Assembly (NCBI RefSeq): GCF_002072215.1
Contig: NZ_JXMW01000001.1
Location: 310,001-374,000 of the forward strand
DNA from: Methanobrevibacter arboriphilus JCM 13429 = DSM 1125
GTDB lineage: Archaea > Methanobacteriota > Methanobacteria > Methanobacteriales > Methanobacteriaceae
Direction of reading: 5' to 3'
Length of the DNA: 64,000 nucleotides
Shown: piece after piece, positions 26,578 to 35,878 of the stretch
Layout of the letters: each line of letters opens with the position of its first letter
Position numbering within the stretch: position 1 is the stretch's first letter
Position numbers and translations under genes: made by a program
The notes under the pieces: model-generated
The model's database searches: none
The model's input: the letters and a program-made list of their open reading frames with translations, nothing else
Told to the model about the DNA's origin: nothing

Positions 26578-27363
26578 ATGAAAATCGTAGAAATTTTTAA
26601 AGATGGATTAACATATCCATCAAATAATTGGCAAAATGTATTAATCTTAGGATTGTTAACTATAATAGCTAATATCGTTTTAGTTATTCCTGCTATTGGA
26701 ATAAGCTTAAATAGTATTGGTTTTACTGGAATAGTACTTACTATAGTTTCTATTATAAGTTTTATAATAAATTTAATTATAATGGGATATAGTTTTAGTA
26801 TAATTAAGAATACTGTCAATAATATAGACACAATTCCATCGTTTGAAATCGGCAATAATATTTTGAATGGGCTAAAAATTTTAATTATTTCAATAGTATA
26901 TTACATAATACCAGTTATAATAACTATATTAGTAGCTATCGCAAGCGGAGCATTCAATAATTTAGCTCAAATAATAGCTCTCAGTGGAGGAGCTATTTCA
27001 GATGAATTAGCTTTTAACTTATTTGCTTCATTTTTCGCAGTAATGATTGTTGGAATTATTTTATTCATCATAACAACATTGATTATAACTATTGGTATTG
27101 CTAGATTTGCAGAAAAAGGAAATATGGGTGCTGCATTTAAATTTGGTGAAATATTCAATACAATTAAAAAAATTGGATGGGGAAATTATATTGTATGGTA
27201 TATTTTATTGTTCATAATATTATTTATTGTTGTATTTATTATGGGAATAATCAATTTAATACCATTTATAGGATTTATAATTACTTTATTAGTTATCAAC
27301 CCATATCTTGTTATGTTCTCTTCAAGAGCAACTGGATTAATCTATAATGAAAAAAATAGCTAA
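26578..27363 (+). CDS. DUF4013 membrane protein
   Basis: The 261-residue product opens with MKIVEIFKDGLTYPSNNW, the conserved amphipathic start of the archaeal DUF4013 family, and then has about six membrane segments. AAAGGAG upstream of ATG is a strong ribosome site. Function of the family is unknown; the proteins are common in Methanobacteriales, often in several copies. No enzymatic residues stand out. It appears to be a single-gene unit. Confidence 0.8.
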   Translation: MKIVEIFKDGLTYPSNNWQNVLILGLLTIIANIVLVIPAIGISLNSIGFTGIVLTIVSIISFIINLIIMGYSFSIIKNTVNNIDTIPSFEIGNNILNGLKILIISIVYYIIPVIITILVAIASGAFNNLAQIIALSGGAISDELAFNLFASFFAVMIVGIILFIITTLIITIGIARFAEKGNMGAAFKFGEIFNTIKKIGWGNYIVWYILLFIILFIVVFIMGIINLIPFIGFIITLLVINPYLVMFSSRATGLIYNEKNS

Positions 27364-27835
27364 AAATTAATTAAAAGCTATTATAAAATTAATTCAATAT
27401 ACTTTTAAGTATACTTTAATAGTATATTTGAATTTTAATTATTATATAATAGTTCATAGAAACAATATTAATAATTAAGGATAATTTATTTATCCTTATA
27501 TTCTTTTTGTTAATTATTTTACTCTTTTTACCTATTCTGCTCTTTTTTATTATCTTATTTTACTTTCTTTTGCTTATCAAATTTTATTCTTTTAAAATTT
27601 TATAAATTTTTATAATTTTATTAAATATTAATTTAAAAATTAGAATATTTTAAATTATGAAAATAATTTAAAAAATGAAAATATTTAAAATATAAAAATA
27701 AATTGAAATATAAAAATATTTAAAATATAGAAATAAATTGAAATATGAAAATAGGTTAGAATATAAGTTTTTTATTTAATTAGAAAAATTTACTAATTAA
27801 TTAGGAAAAACTATTAATTAAGGACAATTTATTAA
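27364..27835. other. Intergenic spacer with 35-base tandem repeat
   Basis: Between convergent genes. Two 35-base units, AATATTTAAAATATAAAAAT... at 27681-27715 and 27716-27750, differ at only a few bases. A T-rich tract follows the DUF4013 gene (27480-27600) and may end transcription. Confidence 0.6.
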
Positions 27836-28075
27836 TTAAAGTCCAGCTTTATTAACAATAGTTGAAGCAACATCTTCAGCTGATTCAAATGGAAAATCAT
27901 CTTCAGATAATACTTTTCCTGCGTCAGATGCTTTTAAAGATACATCTCCTGATTTACATGTGGTATTTGGACCATCAGGCAATGCATCAAATAATTCTTC
28001 TGGTGATTGAATGGGAAAATTAGCTCCTTTTAGTGCTCCAACAATTTGTTCATATATATCTTCTTTTACAGACAT
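27836..28075 (-). CDS. MTH865-like family protein
   Basis: The 79-residue protein (MSVKEDIYEQIVGALKGANF, SPEELFDALPDGP, TTCKSGDVSLKASDAGKVL, FPFESAEDVASTIV) matches the MTH865 family of Methanobacteriales closely along its whole length. A solution structure is known for the M. thermautotrophicus member, an EF-hand-like small helical fold, but the function is not known. AGAGGTAAAATT upstream of ATG supports the start. The gene is isolated. Confidence 0.93.
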   Translation of the reverse strand: MSVKEDIYEQIVGALKGANFPIQSPEELFDALPDGPNTTCKSGDVSLKASDAGKVLSEDDFPFESAEDVASTIVNKAGL

Positions 28076-28423
28076 AATTTTACCTCTTTTAAATTTATTT
28101 TTATATTAAAAATATAGAATATTTAATTTTTTTATTTAATTTCTTTTATTGTTCAAATTATTAATAAAATAATTAATAAAATAGCTTATAAAATAATTTA
28201 TTAAACAGTTAAAACTATTTTAAAAATTTCTAATATTATAGAAAATCTAAATATTCTATAAAATAATTTATATATAAATATAAATATATACTTAATCGTC
28301 ATAAAAATGTAGTTAAATATATTGAAGTAACTAAAATTTTATAGTATTTTATAATAATTTTATAACAATTTTATTATAATTTTTTAAAAATTAATAAAAT
28401 ATAAAAATAAATAAAAAGGGGAA
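28076..28423. other. Divergent promoter region, 348 bases
   Basis: AT-rich spacer between the MTH865-like gene and the wHTH regulator. No specific site can be singled out. Confidence 0.35.
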
Positions 28424-29224
28424 ATGATGGGAAATAACGCTACCAATGAAAAAAAAGTTGAAAAAAGAATAGAAAAAGTAAATGATTTGAGTATTCATGC
28501 CGATTATGGAGAAATAGCTGAAATGAAAGATATGATTAGAGACATTCAAAAAGATATGAAGAATATGATTGAAAAGTCTAATGAAGAATATCTAAATTTA
28601 ATGTATTCAAACCTCAAAAATGAATTCATTGGATCTATGAATGGATATATGATAGATAAAATGGATCCTGAATTAGAAAGAAGAATGGTTAATCATTGTG
28701 ATATGAAACAACAATGTAAAAATGTATTTAAAAAATATTTGAAAAGGTATACTCTTGATTTAAATCCAGAAAATATGACACCAGAAAAAATAGGTGAAAT
28801 TAAAACAGAATTAGAAGATTTAAGAAAAGTTAGTAAAAAAGAAGAGTGTGATGTGTGTTTTAATGAAGTTTCTGACATGTTTGAAAATCAAATAAACTTA
28901 ATTAAATCATTCAAGATTTATGATAATCAAAAAGAAGAAGATCAGAAGAAAATATCTGAAATTAATGAAGAAAAGATTGTTAAAGGTTTTTTAGACCCAA
29001 TATCTCATGAAAAACGGTTGAAAATATTAAAATCAATAGCTCTTGAGCCACAGAGTTTTTCATCCCTTTCTAATATAACAAATTTGAAAGGAGGAAATCT
29101 CATATTCCATATAAACAAGCTAATAGAAAATGATTTAATATTTCAAAAACAAGACCATGGAGAGTATATATTAACAACAAAAGGATTTAAAACTATACAA
29201 CTTGTTTTAAAAATACACAACTGA
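28424..29224 (+). CDS. Winged helix-turn-helix regulator with long helical N-terminus
   Basis: The 266-residue product has a charged, helical, probably coiled-coil N-terminal region (about 1-185) and a C-terminal winged HTH (KRLKILKSIALEPQSFSSLS, LIFHINKLIENDLI, GEYILTTKG) of the ArsR-like type. The domain order, helical sensor first and wHTH last, is seen in several methanogen regulators. Cysteines occur in the middle (CDMKQQC; CDVC), so metal or redox sensing is possible but unproven. GGGG just before the two adjacent ATGs supports the start region. It precedes the metal-efflux operon by about 210 bases on the same strand. Confidence 0.75.
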   Translation: MMGNNATNEKKVEKRIEKVNDLSIHADYGEIAEMKDMIRDIQKDMKNMIEKSNEEYLNLMYSNLKNEFIGSMNGYMIDKMDPELERRMVNHCDMKQQCKNVFKKYLKRYTLDLNPENMTPEKIGEIKTELEDLRKVSKKEECDVCFNEVSDMFENQINLIKSFKIYDNQKEEDQKKISEINEEKIVKGFLDPISHEKRLKILKSIALEPQSFSSLSNITNLKGGNLIFHINKLIENDLIFQKQDHGEYILTTKGFKTIQLVLKIHN

Positions 29225-29404
29225 TTTTTGATAACTATATTATAGTATAAACTGTTATTATAATATATTTAATATTATAAATATTCATTTTAAGCTAATT
29301 TTTACTTTTATCTAAATTTTTACTCTTATCTAATTTTTAATTGTATATTAAATAAAAATGTCTATAAAAAATTTTAGTAATTAAAAGACTTTAAGATAGA
29401 AAAC

Positions 29405-29437
29405 TTTAAATATGAATATATGAATATATGTTCATAT
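29405..29437 (+). promoter_or_regulatory. ArsR promoter and operator over the start codon
   Basis: A perfect inverted repeat ATATGAA-6-TTCATAT lies at 29418-29437 and includes the ATG start of the ArsR gene. A TATA-like TTTAAATAT lies at 29405-29413, about 25 bases before the start codon, so the transcript may be leaderless. ArsR/SmtB repressors bind such imperfect AT-rich palindromes, so self-repression is likely. Confidence 0.6.
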
Positions 29438-29783
29438 GTCAAATCAAGGTTGTGAAATTAAAAGTATTAGAGAAGATCTTATTGCTGAAGTAACAAAGAA
29501 AATGTCAAAAGATAGTACATATCATGACATATCTAATCTATTTAAACTACTTGGAGACTATAATAGGATAAGAATACTCTGTGCACTTAGCTATCAAGAA
29601 CTTTGTGTATGTGAACTATCTTTACTATTAGATATGAGCCAATCAGCTATTTCACACCAATTAAGACTACTTAGACATAAAGACATTGTTAAATTTAGAA
29701 AAGAAAATAAACAAACATTTTATTCATTACAAAATGATGAAATTATCTCAATAATAAGAAAGGCGAATGAGTATGGATTCTAA
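29436..29783 (+). CDS. ArsR/SmtB family metal-sensing repressor
   Basis: The 115-residue protein has the family's winged HTH: LFKLLGDYNRIRILCALS, ELCVCELSLLLDMSQSAISH, QLRLLRHKDIVKFRK. The CVC pair in ELCVCEL at the start of the recognition region is the metal-binding site of arsenic, cadmium and lead sensors of this family. An extra Cys is near the N-terminus (NQGCE). The gene overlaps the metal ATPase gene by 17 bases, so the two form an operon in which the repressor probably controls the pump. No ribosome site is visible, in keeping with leaderless translation. Confidence 0.92.
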   Translation: MSNQGCEIKSIREDLIAEVTKKMSKDSTYHDISNLFKLLGDYNRIRILCALSYQELCVCELSLLLDMSQSAISHQLRLLRHKDIVKFRKENKQTFYSLQNDEIISIIRKANEYGF

Positions 29784-31995
29784 AAATAAAACAGCATCAG
29801 AAAACGAAGATAATTGTTGTGACCATGAAGAAAACAATAATGAAGACAACTGCTGTGACCATGAAAATGAAAAAATTGAAAATGAAGACAATTGTTGCAG
29901 CCAAGAAAATGAAGAAAACAATACACAAGATGATTGTTGCAGCCAAGAACATGAAGAAAACGATGAACAAGATAATTGTTGTGATCATGAAAATAACAAT
30001 CATGAGCATCAAGGATGTGCATGTGAACAAGGCATACTTGAAAACATAGATAGCATTGAAGAGAAAAAATCTAAAAAACCATTGATTATTTTAGGAATAG
30101 GCATATTTATATTTGTAATAGGATATTTTATATCTACAATGAGTTTTAATCTATTCAATCTAACCATCTCTAATATATCAATCAATATTAATCAAGACAT
30201 AATATCTCAAATAATATATTTAATCGTAGTATTAATTGTTGGGCCTGGCATAATAAAACACGGTATAACATCACTACTCAATAAAGAAGTAAAAATAGAA
30301 TTATTAATAACAATAGCAACCTTTGGTGCATTTCTTCTTGGGGATGGAGGAGAAGGTGCAACATTAATGATTCTGTTTTTCCTTGCCGAATATTTAGAAA
30401 CATATGCATTAGACAGGTCAAAAAGATCATTATCAAAATTAGTTAAACTATCTCCAGATATAGCAACTGTAAAAAGAAAAATTGGAAATAGTGGAATTAA
30501 TGATAAATTTGAAGAAGTTGAAGTTAATGTTAAAGATTTATCCATTGGAGATACTGTAATAGTGAAGCCAGGGGATAAAATTCCAATAGATGGATCTATT
30601 ATAAAAGGAATTACCTCTGTTGACCAGTCTTCAATTACAGGAGAAAGTTTAGCAGTTACAAAAAGAGAAGGAGACGAAGTTTACGCTTCTACAATAAATG
30701 AAGATGGATATATCGAAATAAAAGTTACTAAAAAGTCTAATGAAACAATATTTTCAAAAATAATTGATTTAATAAAAGAATCAGAAGATAAGAAAGCAAA
30801 AATAGACTTATTTATAGATAAATTCGCAAGATATTACACTCCAACAGTTATTGTATTAGCCATGCTTGTTGCAATAATACCAACTTTAATATTTAAACAA
30901 CCTCTTAATGAATGGGTATACAGAGCATTAGTTTTATTAGTTATATCCTGTCCTTGTGCAATAGCTATTTCAACCCCAGTTTCTATTGTTTCAGCAATTA
31001 CAGCAGGAACTAAAAATGGAATAATTATTAAAGGTGGAGAATATATTGAAGCATTAGCAGAGATAAAAGCTGTTATGTTTGATAAAACTGGAACTTTAAC
31101 TGAAGGTAAGCTAGAAATCAGTAAAATAAACACACTAAATAATTTCAAAGAAAATGAGATGATAGAAATAGCTTGTAGTTTAGAAAATCAGTCAAAACAT
31201 CCAATTGCAAAAGCATTTAATGAATATCAAAAAAATAACAATATAAACTCTTTTAAAGTTGAAAATTTTAAATCTATAGCAGGAAAAGGATTAAAAGGAG
31301 AAATAAATCAGAAAACATACTATGTTGGTAAAAAAGAACTTTTTGATTATAATGAGAATTTGAAAAAAGATATTAATAACTTAAATCTAGAAAGCCAAAA
31401 TATTGGAAAAACTAGTGTTATTATTGGAAATGAAAATGAAATATTGGGTTTTATCAATTTAAATGATAAAATAAGAGAAAATGGTCCTAAAACTATAGAA
31501 AAACTCAAAGATAAATCCATTAAAACTATTATGTTAACTGGAGATAATTCAGCGACTGCTAAAAATGTAGCAGAAAAACTTGGACTTGATAATTACTATC
31601 CAAATCTTCTTCCAGAAGATAAAGTTAATATTGTTGAAGAATTAGGTAAAGAATATGAAAATATAGCTATGGTCGGAGATGGAGTAAATGATACTCCTTC
31701 ACTTGCAAGAGCTAATGTAGGAATAGCTATGGGAATGGGTGGTGCAGATGTAGCTGTTGAAACTGCAGATATAGTTTTAATGCAAGATAATATATCAAAA
31801 GTAAATTATTTAATTGATATAGCTAAAAAAACAATGGGAATTATAAAGCAAAATATAGCAATACCTCTAACTGTGAAATCTATTCTAGCAATTTTAGGAG
31901 TAATTGGCTATGTTAGTCTTTGGGAAGCAGTTTTGATTGGTGATATGGGATTAACACTTTTAGTAGTAGCTAATGCCCTTAGAATAGGAAAATAG
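29767..31995 (+). CDS. Heavy-metal P1B-type ATPase (Zn/Cd/Pb type) with Cys-rich tail
   Basis: The 742-residue pump has the P1B signatures: GDKIPIDG, SITGES, CPCAIA in the metal-binding helix (about 394), DKTGTLTEG with the phosphorylated Asp (about 438), SKHPIA in the nucleotide domain, and GDGVNDTPSL (about 636). CPC with the Zn/Cd-type helix wording suggests Zn2+/Cd2+/Pb2+ export. In place of a usual HMA domain the N-terminus has five repeats of [ND]CC[DS][HQ]E, about 14 residues apart, then GCAC. That is a putative metal-binding arm. It is translated from an overlap with the ArsR gene. ATG 29773 is an alternative start. Confidence 0.93.
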   Translation: MSMDSKNKTASENEDNCCDHEENNNEDNCCDHENEKIENEDNCCSQENEENNTQDDCCSQEHEENDEQDNCCDHENNNHEHQGCACEQGILENIDSIEEKKSKKPLIILGIGIFIFVIGYFISTMSFNLFNLTISNISININQDIISQIIYLIVVLIVGPGIIKHGITSLLNKEVKIELLITIATFGAFLLGDGGEGATLMILFFLAEYLETYALDRSKRSLSKLVKLSPDIATVKRKIGNSGINDKFEEVEVNVKDLSIGDTVIVKPGDKIPIDGSIIKGITSVDQSSITGESLAVTKREGDEVYASTINEDGYIEIKVTKKSNETIFSKIIDLIKESEDKKAKIDLFIDKFARYYTPTVIVLAMLVAIIPTLIFKQPLNEWVYRALVLLVISCPCAIAISTPVSIVSAITAGTKNGIIIKGGEYIEALAEIKAVMFDKTGTLTEGKLEISKINTLNNFKENEMIEIACSLENQSKHPIAKAFNEYQKNNNINSFKVENFKSIAGKGLKGEINQKTYYVGKKELFDYNENLKKDINNLNLESQNIGKTSVIIGNENEILGFINLNDKIRENGPKTIEKLKDKSIKTIMLTGDNSATAKNVAEKLGLDNYYPNLLPEDKVNIVEELGKEYENIAMVGDGVNDTPSLARANVGIAMGMGGADVAVETADIVLMQDNISKVNYLIDIAKKTMGIIKQNIAIPLTVKSILAILGVIGYVSLWEAVLIGDMGLTLLVVANALRIGK
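29809..30010 (+). repeat. In-frame repeats coding the Cys-Cys metal-binding arm
   Basis: Five units of roughly 36-42 bases, each containing a TGTTG or TGCTG core (AATTGTTGTGACCATGAA and variants), encode the repeated CC motifs of the metal ATPase. The codons vary between units. Confidence 0.75.
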
Positions 31996-32039
31996 AATTA
32001 AAATCTCATTTTTTCTATTTTCAAATTCTAATTATTAAA

Positions 32040-33233
32040 TTAAAAATTATCTAGAGTAACATTATTATCTTTTTCTACTTTTTTTTCAGCTAGTTTTTCA
32101 TCAAAAGAGATTTCCCCATATTTTCCCCCACCACCAGGATTAATATATAAGGATCTATTTCTAAAAGATTCAATAGCAGGAACAAGATCCTCATTGACTT
32201 TAGATATTGTATCTATTGGAGCATCAATCAAAATTTCAATTTCATTACCAATATTATCAATTAACTCTTTCCATTTACCTTGAACAGTTTTTGTTGTAAC
32301 TCCCTTATCATAAACCATGCTAATAATTTCAGCTAAAGGAAGTAAGTGTATATAAGGTGGACGATGAGAAGGATGATGAGGTGTATCCCAAGTAGCTATC
32401 TGAGAAATTCTAAAATCAACACCTCTTTTTATAGTTCCTCCACAACTACATTTCATTTTATTTTTAATAGCTAAGTTAGGATCTATTAATTTATAACACT
32501 TAGTACACGCAGTCATGTGATATTTACCTAAATTCGGAACAAGACCATAGTTTGCTTTAATTTTGTTGTTTTTAATTGAAGACTTTAAAGACTCGAATGA
32601 AATATCTTGAAGCTCTATTTGATTAAACTCCCTACCTAATCTATGTGGCCATGGAGAATGAGCATCAGAATTTGAAAGAAATGGAATATTTTGTAGTTCT
32701 TCAATAGTATCAGCCATATCAGTATCTGCAGATAATCCTAGCTCTAAAAAATCAGGTGCTCGACCATAACAATCGATAATACTATCAAATGTTTTGTACA
32801 TACCAGTCCAAGGAGTGAATGCATGAGCAGGACCAACTAAACAATCATATTCTTTAGCTAAGTCCATAATTTCTTTTCCATTCATTTTAGCCCTAGGACG
32901 ACCATCTTTATATTTATTATTAGAAACAAGCTTATCCCCTATTTCTTTAGCTATTTCAATATTAGGAATAATAACAAGATGATGAATTTTCTTTTCACCC
33001 TCAATTTCAGAAGTAAGGATAAAATCACAGTGTTCTGTAGAGTATATGCCGCCTCCAACATATTCAGTACTTTTTTCAATTATATCTAACCATCCAGGAT
33101 GAAGAGCGTCCCCAGTACCCATAAGTTGAAGCCCCTTTAGCTTTGCTTGAGGAGCTATATTATCTATTAGCATATCTTTTGAAGTTGCCATAGAAAAACA
33201 GCTATGAATATGTAAGTCTGCATTTACTATCAT
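32040..33233 (-). CDS. Endonuclease Q (EndoQ), PHP-domain DNA repair nuclease
   Basis: The 397-residue protein has the PHP metal-binding motif NADLHIHSCFS at its start, later His/Asp motifs (GTGDALHPGW; EIEGEKKIHHL; NSDAHSPWPHRLG) and a Cys4 zinc finger (CTKCYKL ... CSCGG). This is the layout of EndoQ, an archaeal enzyme that nicks DNA on the 5' side of deaminated bases such as uracil and hypoxanthine. The C-terminal region ends in the usual GGGGKYGEI segment. It is convergent with the metal ATPase gene, and the gap is only 44 bases. No upstream ribosome site is clear. Confidence 0.9.
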   Translation of the reverse strand: MIVNADLHIHSCFSMATSKDMLIDNIAPQAKLKGLQLMGTGDALHPGWLDIIEKSTEYVGGGIYSTEHCDFILTSEIEGEKKIHHLVIIPNIEIAKEIGDKLVSNNKYKDGRPRAKMNGKEIMDLAKEYDCLVGPAHAFTPWTGMYKTFDSIIDCYGRAPDFLELGLSADTDMADTIEELQNIPFLSNSDAHSPWPHRLGREFNQIELQDISFESLKSSIKNNKIKANYGLVPNLGKYHMTACTKCYKLIDPNLAIKNKMKCSCGGTIKRGVDFRISQIATWDTPHHPSHRPPYIHLLPLAEIISMVYDKGVTTKTVQGKWKELIDNIGNEIEILIDAPIDTISKVNEDLVPAIESFRNRSLYINPGGGGKYGEISFDEKLAEKKVEKDNNVTLDNF

Positions 33234-33621
33234 ATAAAAATATTAGATTATTTTAATATATTAATATGATGATTCTTTTTTTAAAAAAAGAGGTTGACTC
33301 AGAATTATTTTTATTCAATTTATATATATAAACTAAAATGAGCAATTTCTAAGAAATTTTAATATATAATATTTTGTATAAATATATTCTTAAATTCCAG
33401 CTTTTGTTCATTGAACTTGTAATCATGAGGCATCTCAAAAAAATATAATAAAATAAAAAGTTAATCAGAAAAAAAGTAAAATAATAACTTCAAATAAAAC
33501 TATTTTAATATAATAAAATTTTAATAAGCCTATTTAATAACCCAATTTTAATAATTCAACTTTAATTCTACCTAATAATATTATTTTAATAGTTTTATTT
33601 AATAATAGTATTTTAATTATG
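33234..33621. other. Intergenic spacer, 388 bases
   Basis: AT-rich. Contains the 16-base palindrome CTTTTTTTAAAAAAAG at 33275-33290 and a TATATATATA stretch at 33320 that could serve the EndoQ promoter. Repeated TTTTAATA motifs follow the TetR gene's end. No gene seen. Confidence 0.4.
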
Positions 33622-34206
33622 CTATTTTTCTAAAACAGATAAAATCATTCTACAATATCTCTCAATATTAACATCCAACTCGAAATCAGGAGATAAAATC
33701 CAATCAATAATAAATCCCCTTAAAACAGCATAAATATACAAACCATCCTCCAAAGAATCATCAGATAAATTTTTAACAAAACAATCCAACTTTCCTTTTC
33801 GAGACTCATAAAGTTTATCCCTAAAAACAGGGCGAATATGGAAAGAATTCATGAAAAAAAGATAATAATCTTTATAATCAATTAAATCAGCTAATGGAAC
33901 ATTATCACCACTTAAAATATTTATTCCAACATGATAATAAAAAACAAATCTTAATTTCTCAATTAATGTCCCATTATGAGAATCAAGTGCATTTTTAAAA
34001 GCATTAGTATTTTCCACAACATATTTATCAATAACATGATCTAATAAATCTTCCTTTTTCTTAAAATGATAATAAATCCCTGATGAACCACACATAGAAG
34101 TGTGCTTCCCAATATCATTAACTGATACATTATCAAAACCCTTTTTTAAAGATAATAAAAATGTAGTTTCAATAATAGCCTCTTTTGAAGATCTCTTTAA
34201 AGACAA
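33622..34206 (-). CDS. TetR/AcrR family transcriptional regulator
   Basis: The 194-residue protein has an N-terminal HTH (IIETTFLLSLKKGFDNVSVN, then SSGIYYHFKKKEDLLDHVI) and a helical C-terminal sensor domain. The start is a TTG preceded by GAGGTGAT at the right distance. It is related along its length to the TetR protein at 22309, though clearly diverged. A palindrome 70 bases upstream (34276-34289) is a likely operator for self-control. No partner gene is adjacent on the same strand. Confidence 0.88.
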   Translation of the reverse strand: MSLKRSSKEAIIETTFLLSLKKGFDNVSVNDIGKHTSMCGSSGIYYHFKKKEDLLDHVIDKYVVENTNAFKNALDSHNGTLIEKLRFVFYYHVGINILSGDNVPLADLIDYKDYYLFFMNSFHIRPVFRDKLYESRKGKLDCFVKNLSDDSLEDGLYIYAVLRGFIIDWILSPDFELDVNIERYCRMILSVLEK

Positions 34207-34275
34207 AAAATCACCTCAATTTTTTAAACAACAACCTCAAGTAAAAGAGAATTTAAAAAATATAAAAATGTAATA

Positions 34276-34289
34276 AGTGAACATTCACT
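34276..34289 (-). promoter_or_regulatory. Candidate TetR operator
   Basis: AGTGAA-CA-TTCACT is a perfect inverted repeat with 6-base arms, in the promoter region of the minus-strand TetR gene. It is one of the few GC-containing palindromes in this AT-rich stretch. Binding is inferred from position and family habit. Confidence 0.45.
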
Positions 34290-34633
34290 ATGTTACATAT
34301 ATAATATAAAAAAACTTCTATATAAATATTACTGAATAAAAACAAAAAACAATACCTACCCCCCTCCGTTATTTAAATTAAAATTAAAAAAGTATTAAAA
34401 AGTAAAATAATTATTATAAAAAAATAAAATCTAATCAACAAAAAAACAATGAAATAACTATTAGAAAGAGAAAAAACAACAACTAAAAAGAAAATATGTA
34501 AGATTAAATTAAAAAATAAATATAATAAAACAATTTATAGTATATAAATATTTAGAGTGAATGATTATTATGTAAAAGATTATTATAGTAGAAATTCGAT
34601 TAATTATTATTATTAATAATAATATTAATATTA
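34290..34633. other. Intergenic spacer
   Basis: AT-rich, with one CCCCCCTCC tract at 34371. It ends in a run of ATTATTAATAATAATATT directly after the broken radical SAM gene. No gene seen. Confidence 0.35.
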
Positions 34634-35594
34634 TTAATAATCAAAAAGAGAAGATTGTTTTAAATCATTATTATAAACCTTTATTTTTTCTTTTATAACA
34701 TTAGAATAATTAGTTTCAACATTATAATCCTTTTTAAACTTTTTAATTTTAGAAAAAAGATCCTTACTATATTCTCTATTAACTTTACCATTCTTATATA
34801 AAGAGAATAAATCATTATAAATCTCAGGAAACTCATTTTTTATAAATTTAAGGAAATATCCCCTTGTTTTTCCATACAAATTAAGTGATCCTGAAATAAT
34901 ACAATTTACATTAAGTTTTTCTGCATTTTTAAACATTAAATCCATATTCTCATAGCTATCAGTTAAATAAGGTATAATTGGCATAAAATGAAGTCCACAA
35001 GATGCATTAGTATTTTTTCTTATCTTTTTTAATATATTAAATCTCTTTTTTGAAGATATAGTATTTGGTTCAATTAATTTTTGAATTTTATCATCAAGAG
35101 AAGTTATTGTTACAGCTATGTTAATAAAATTAATTTCAGATAATTCATTGATTAAATCTAAATCACGAAATATTAAATCAGACTTTGTTGAAATTACAGC
35201 AGGATTTTTATGCTTTATTAGTGTATTTAATACATCTGGCATTAATTCATATTCTTTTTCAATAGGTTGATAGCTATCTGTTACAGTTCCTATAGCTATC
35301 ATTTCATTTTTCCAACTAGTCTTAGAAAGCTGAATATCAAGTTTTTCAGCTATGTTAGATTTTATGTAAATATTTTCAAAAAAAACTATTGGAAATACTA
35401 GAATTATTAGTATTTTTAGAATCCAAACTTTCTCTATAGTTAGATTCAAGATATTTATGAGAATACAAAGCATAACAATACTTACATCTATGTTCACAAC
35501 CTCTATAAATATTTAAATCCCATTTATAAGGCATAGAACGTTTAGTTTTATTACATGCACTCTTACAAATAATTTCTTTATGTTTTTGATTCAT
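34634..35594 (-). pseudogene. SPL-family radical SAM protein, split by a frameshift
   Basis: The first frame (from ATG 35594) encodes [15 protein letters not shown], then [20 protein letters not shown] with the radical SAM CxxxCxxC motif. It stops at 35376. The second frame continues the protein from ENIYIKSNIAEKLD to the end at 34634, with IGTVTDSYQPIE and later GLHFMPIIPYLTDS. Joining is perfect if one base is removed from the A8 (T8 on the coding strand) run at 35378-35385. This is a homopolymer indel: a true mutation, phase variation or a sequencing error. Intact members (Rv2578c/SPL group) are about 300 residues; the specific reaction is unknown. Confidence 0.82.
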
Positions 35595-35878
35595 TAAATC
35601 ACTGGTATATAATTATGTAATATATAATCCAATATATAATAATTTAAATTAATATTTAAAATATTTAAAATAATATTTAAAATAATAATAATCCAAAATA
35701 ATTATATTGATTAATTAAAACAAAGATATTAAAATAAATAGTGATAGCTAATGAAAAATAATAAATAAACTAATAAAAAAAGAATAAAAAGAATAAGAAA
35801 GATAAAAGGATAAAAAAGATAAAAAAGTAATAATAAATCAATGATATATAATAAAAATATTTAAAAATAAGGATATTT

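Noticed and set aside
29780-30030. Minus-strand frames over the metal ATPase N-terminus, rich in His, Cys and Phe
   Set aside because: They are antisense shadows of the repeated CC-D-H-E codons of the ATPase, with no ribosome site.
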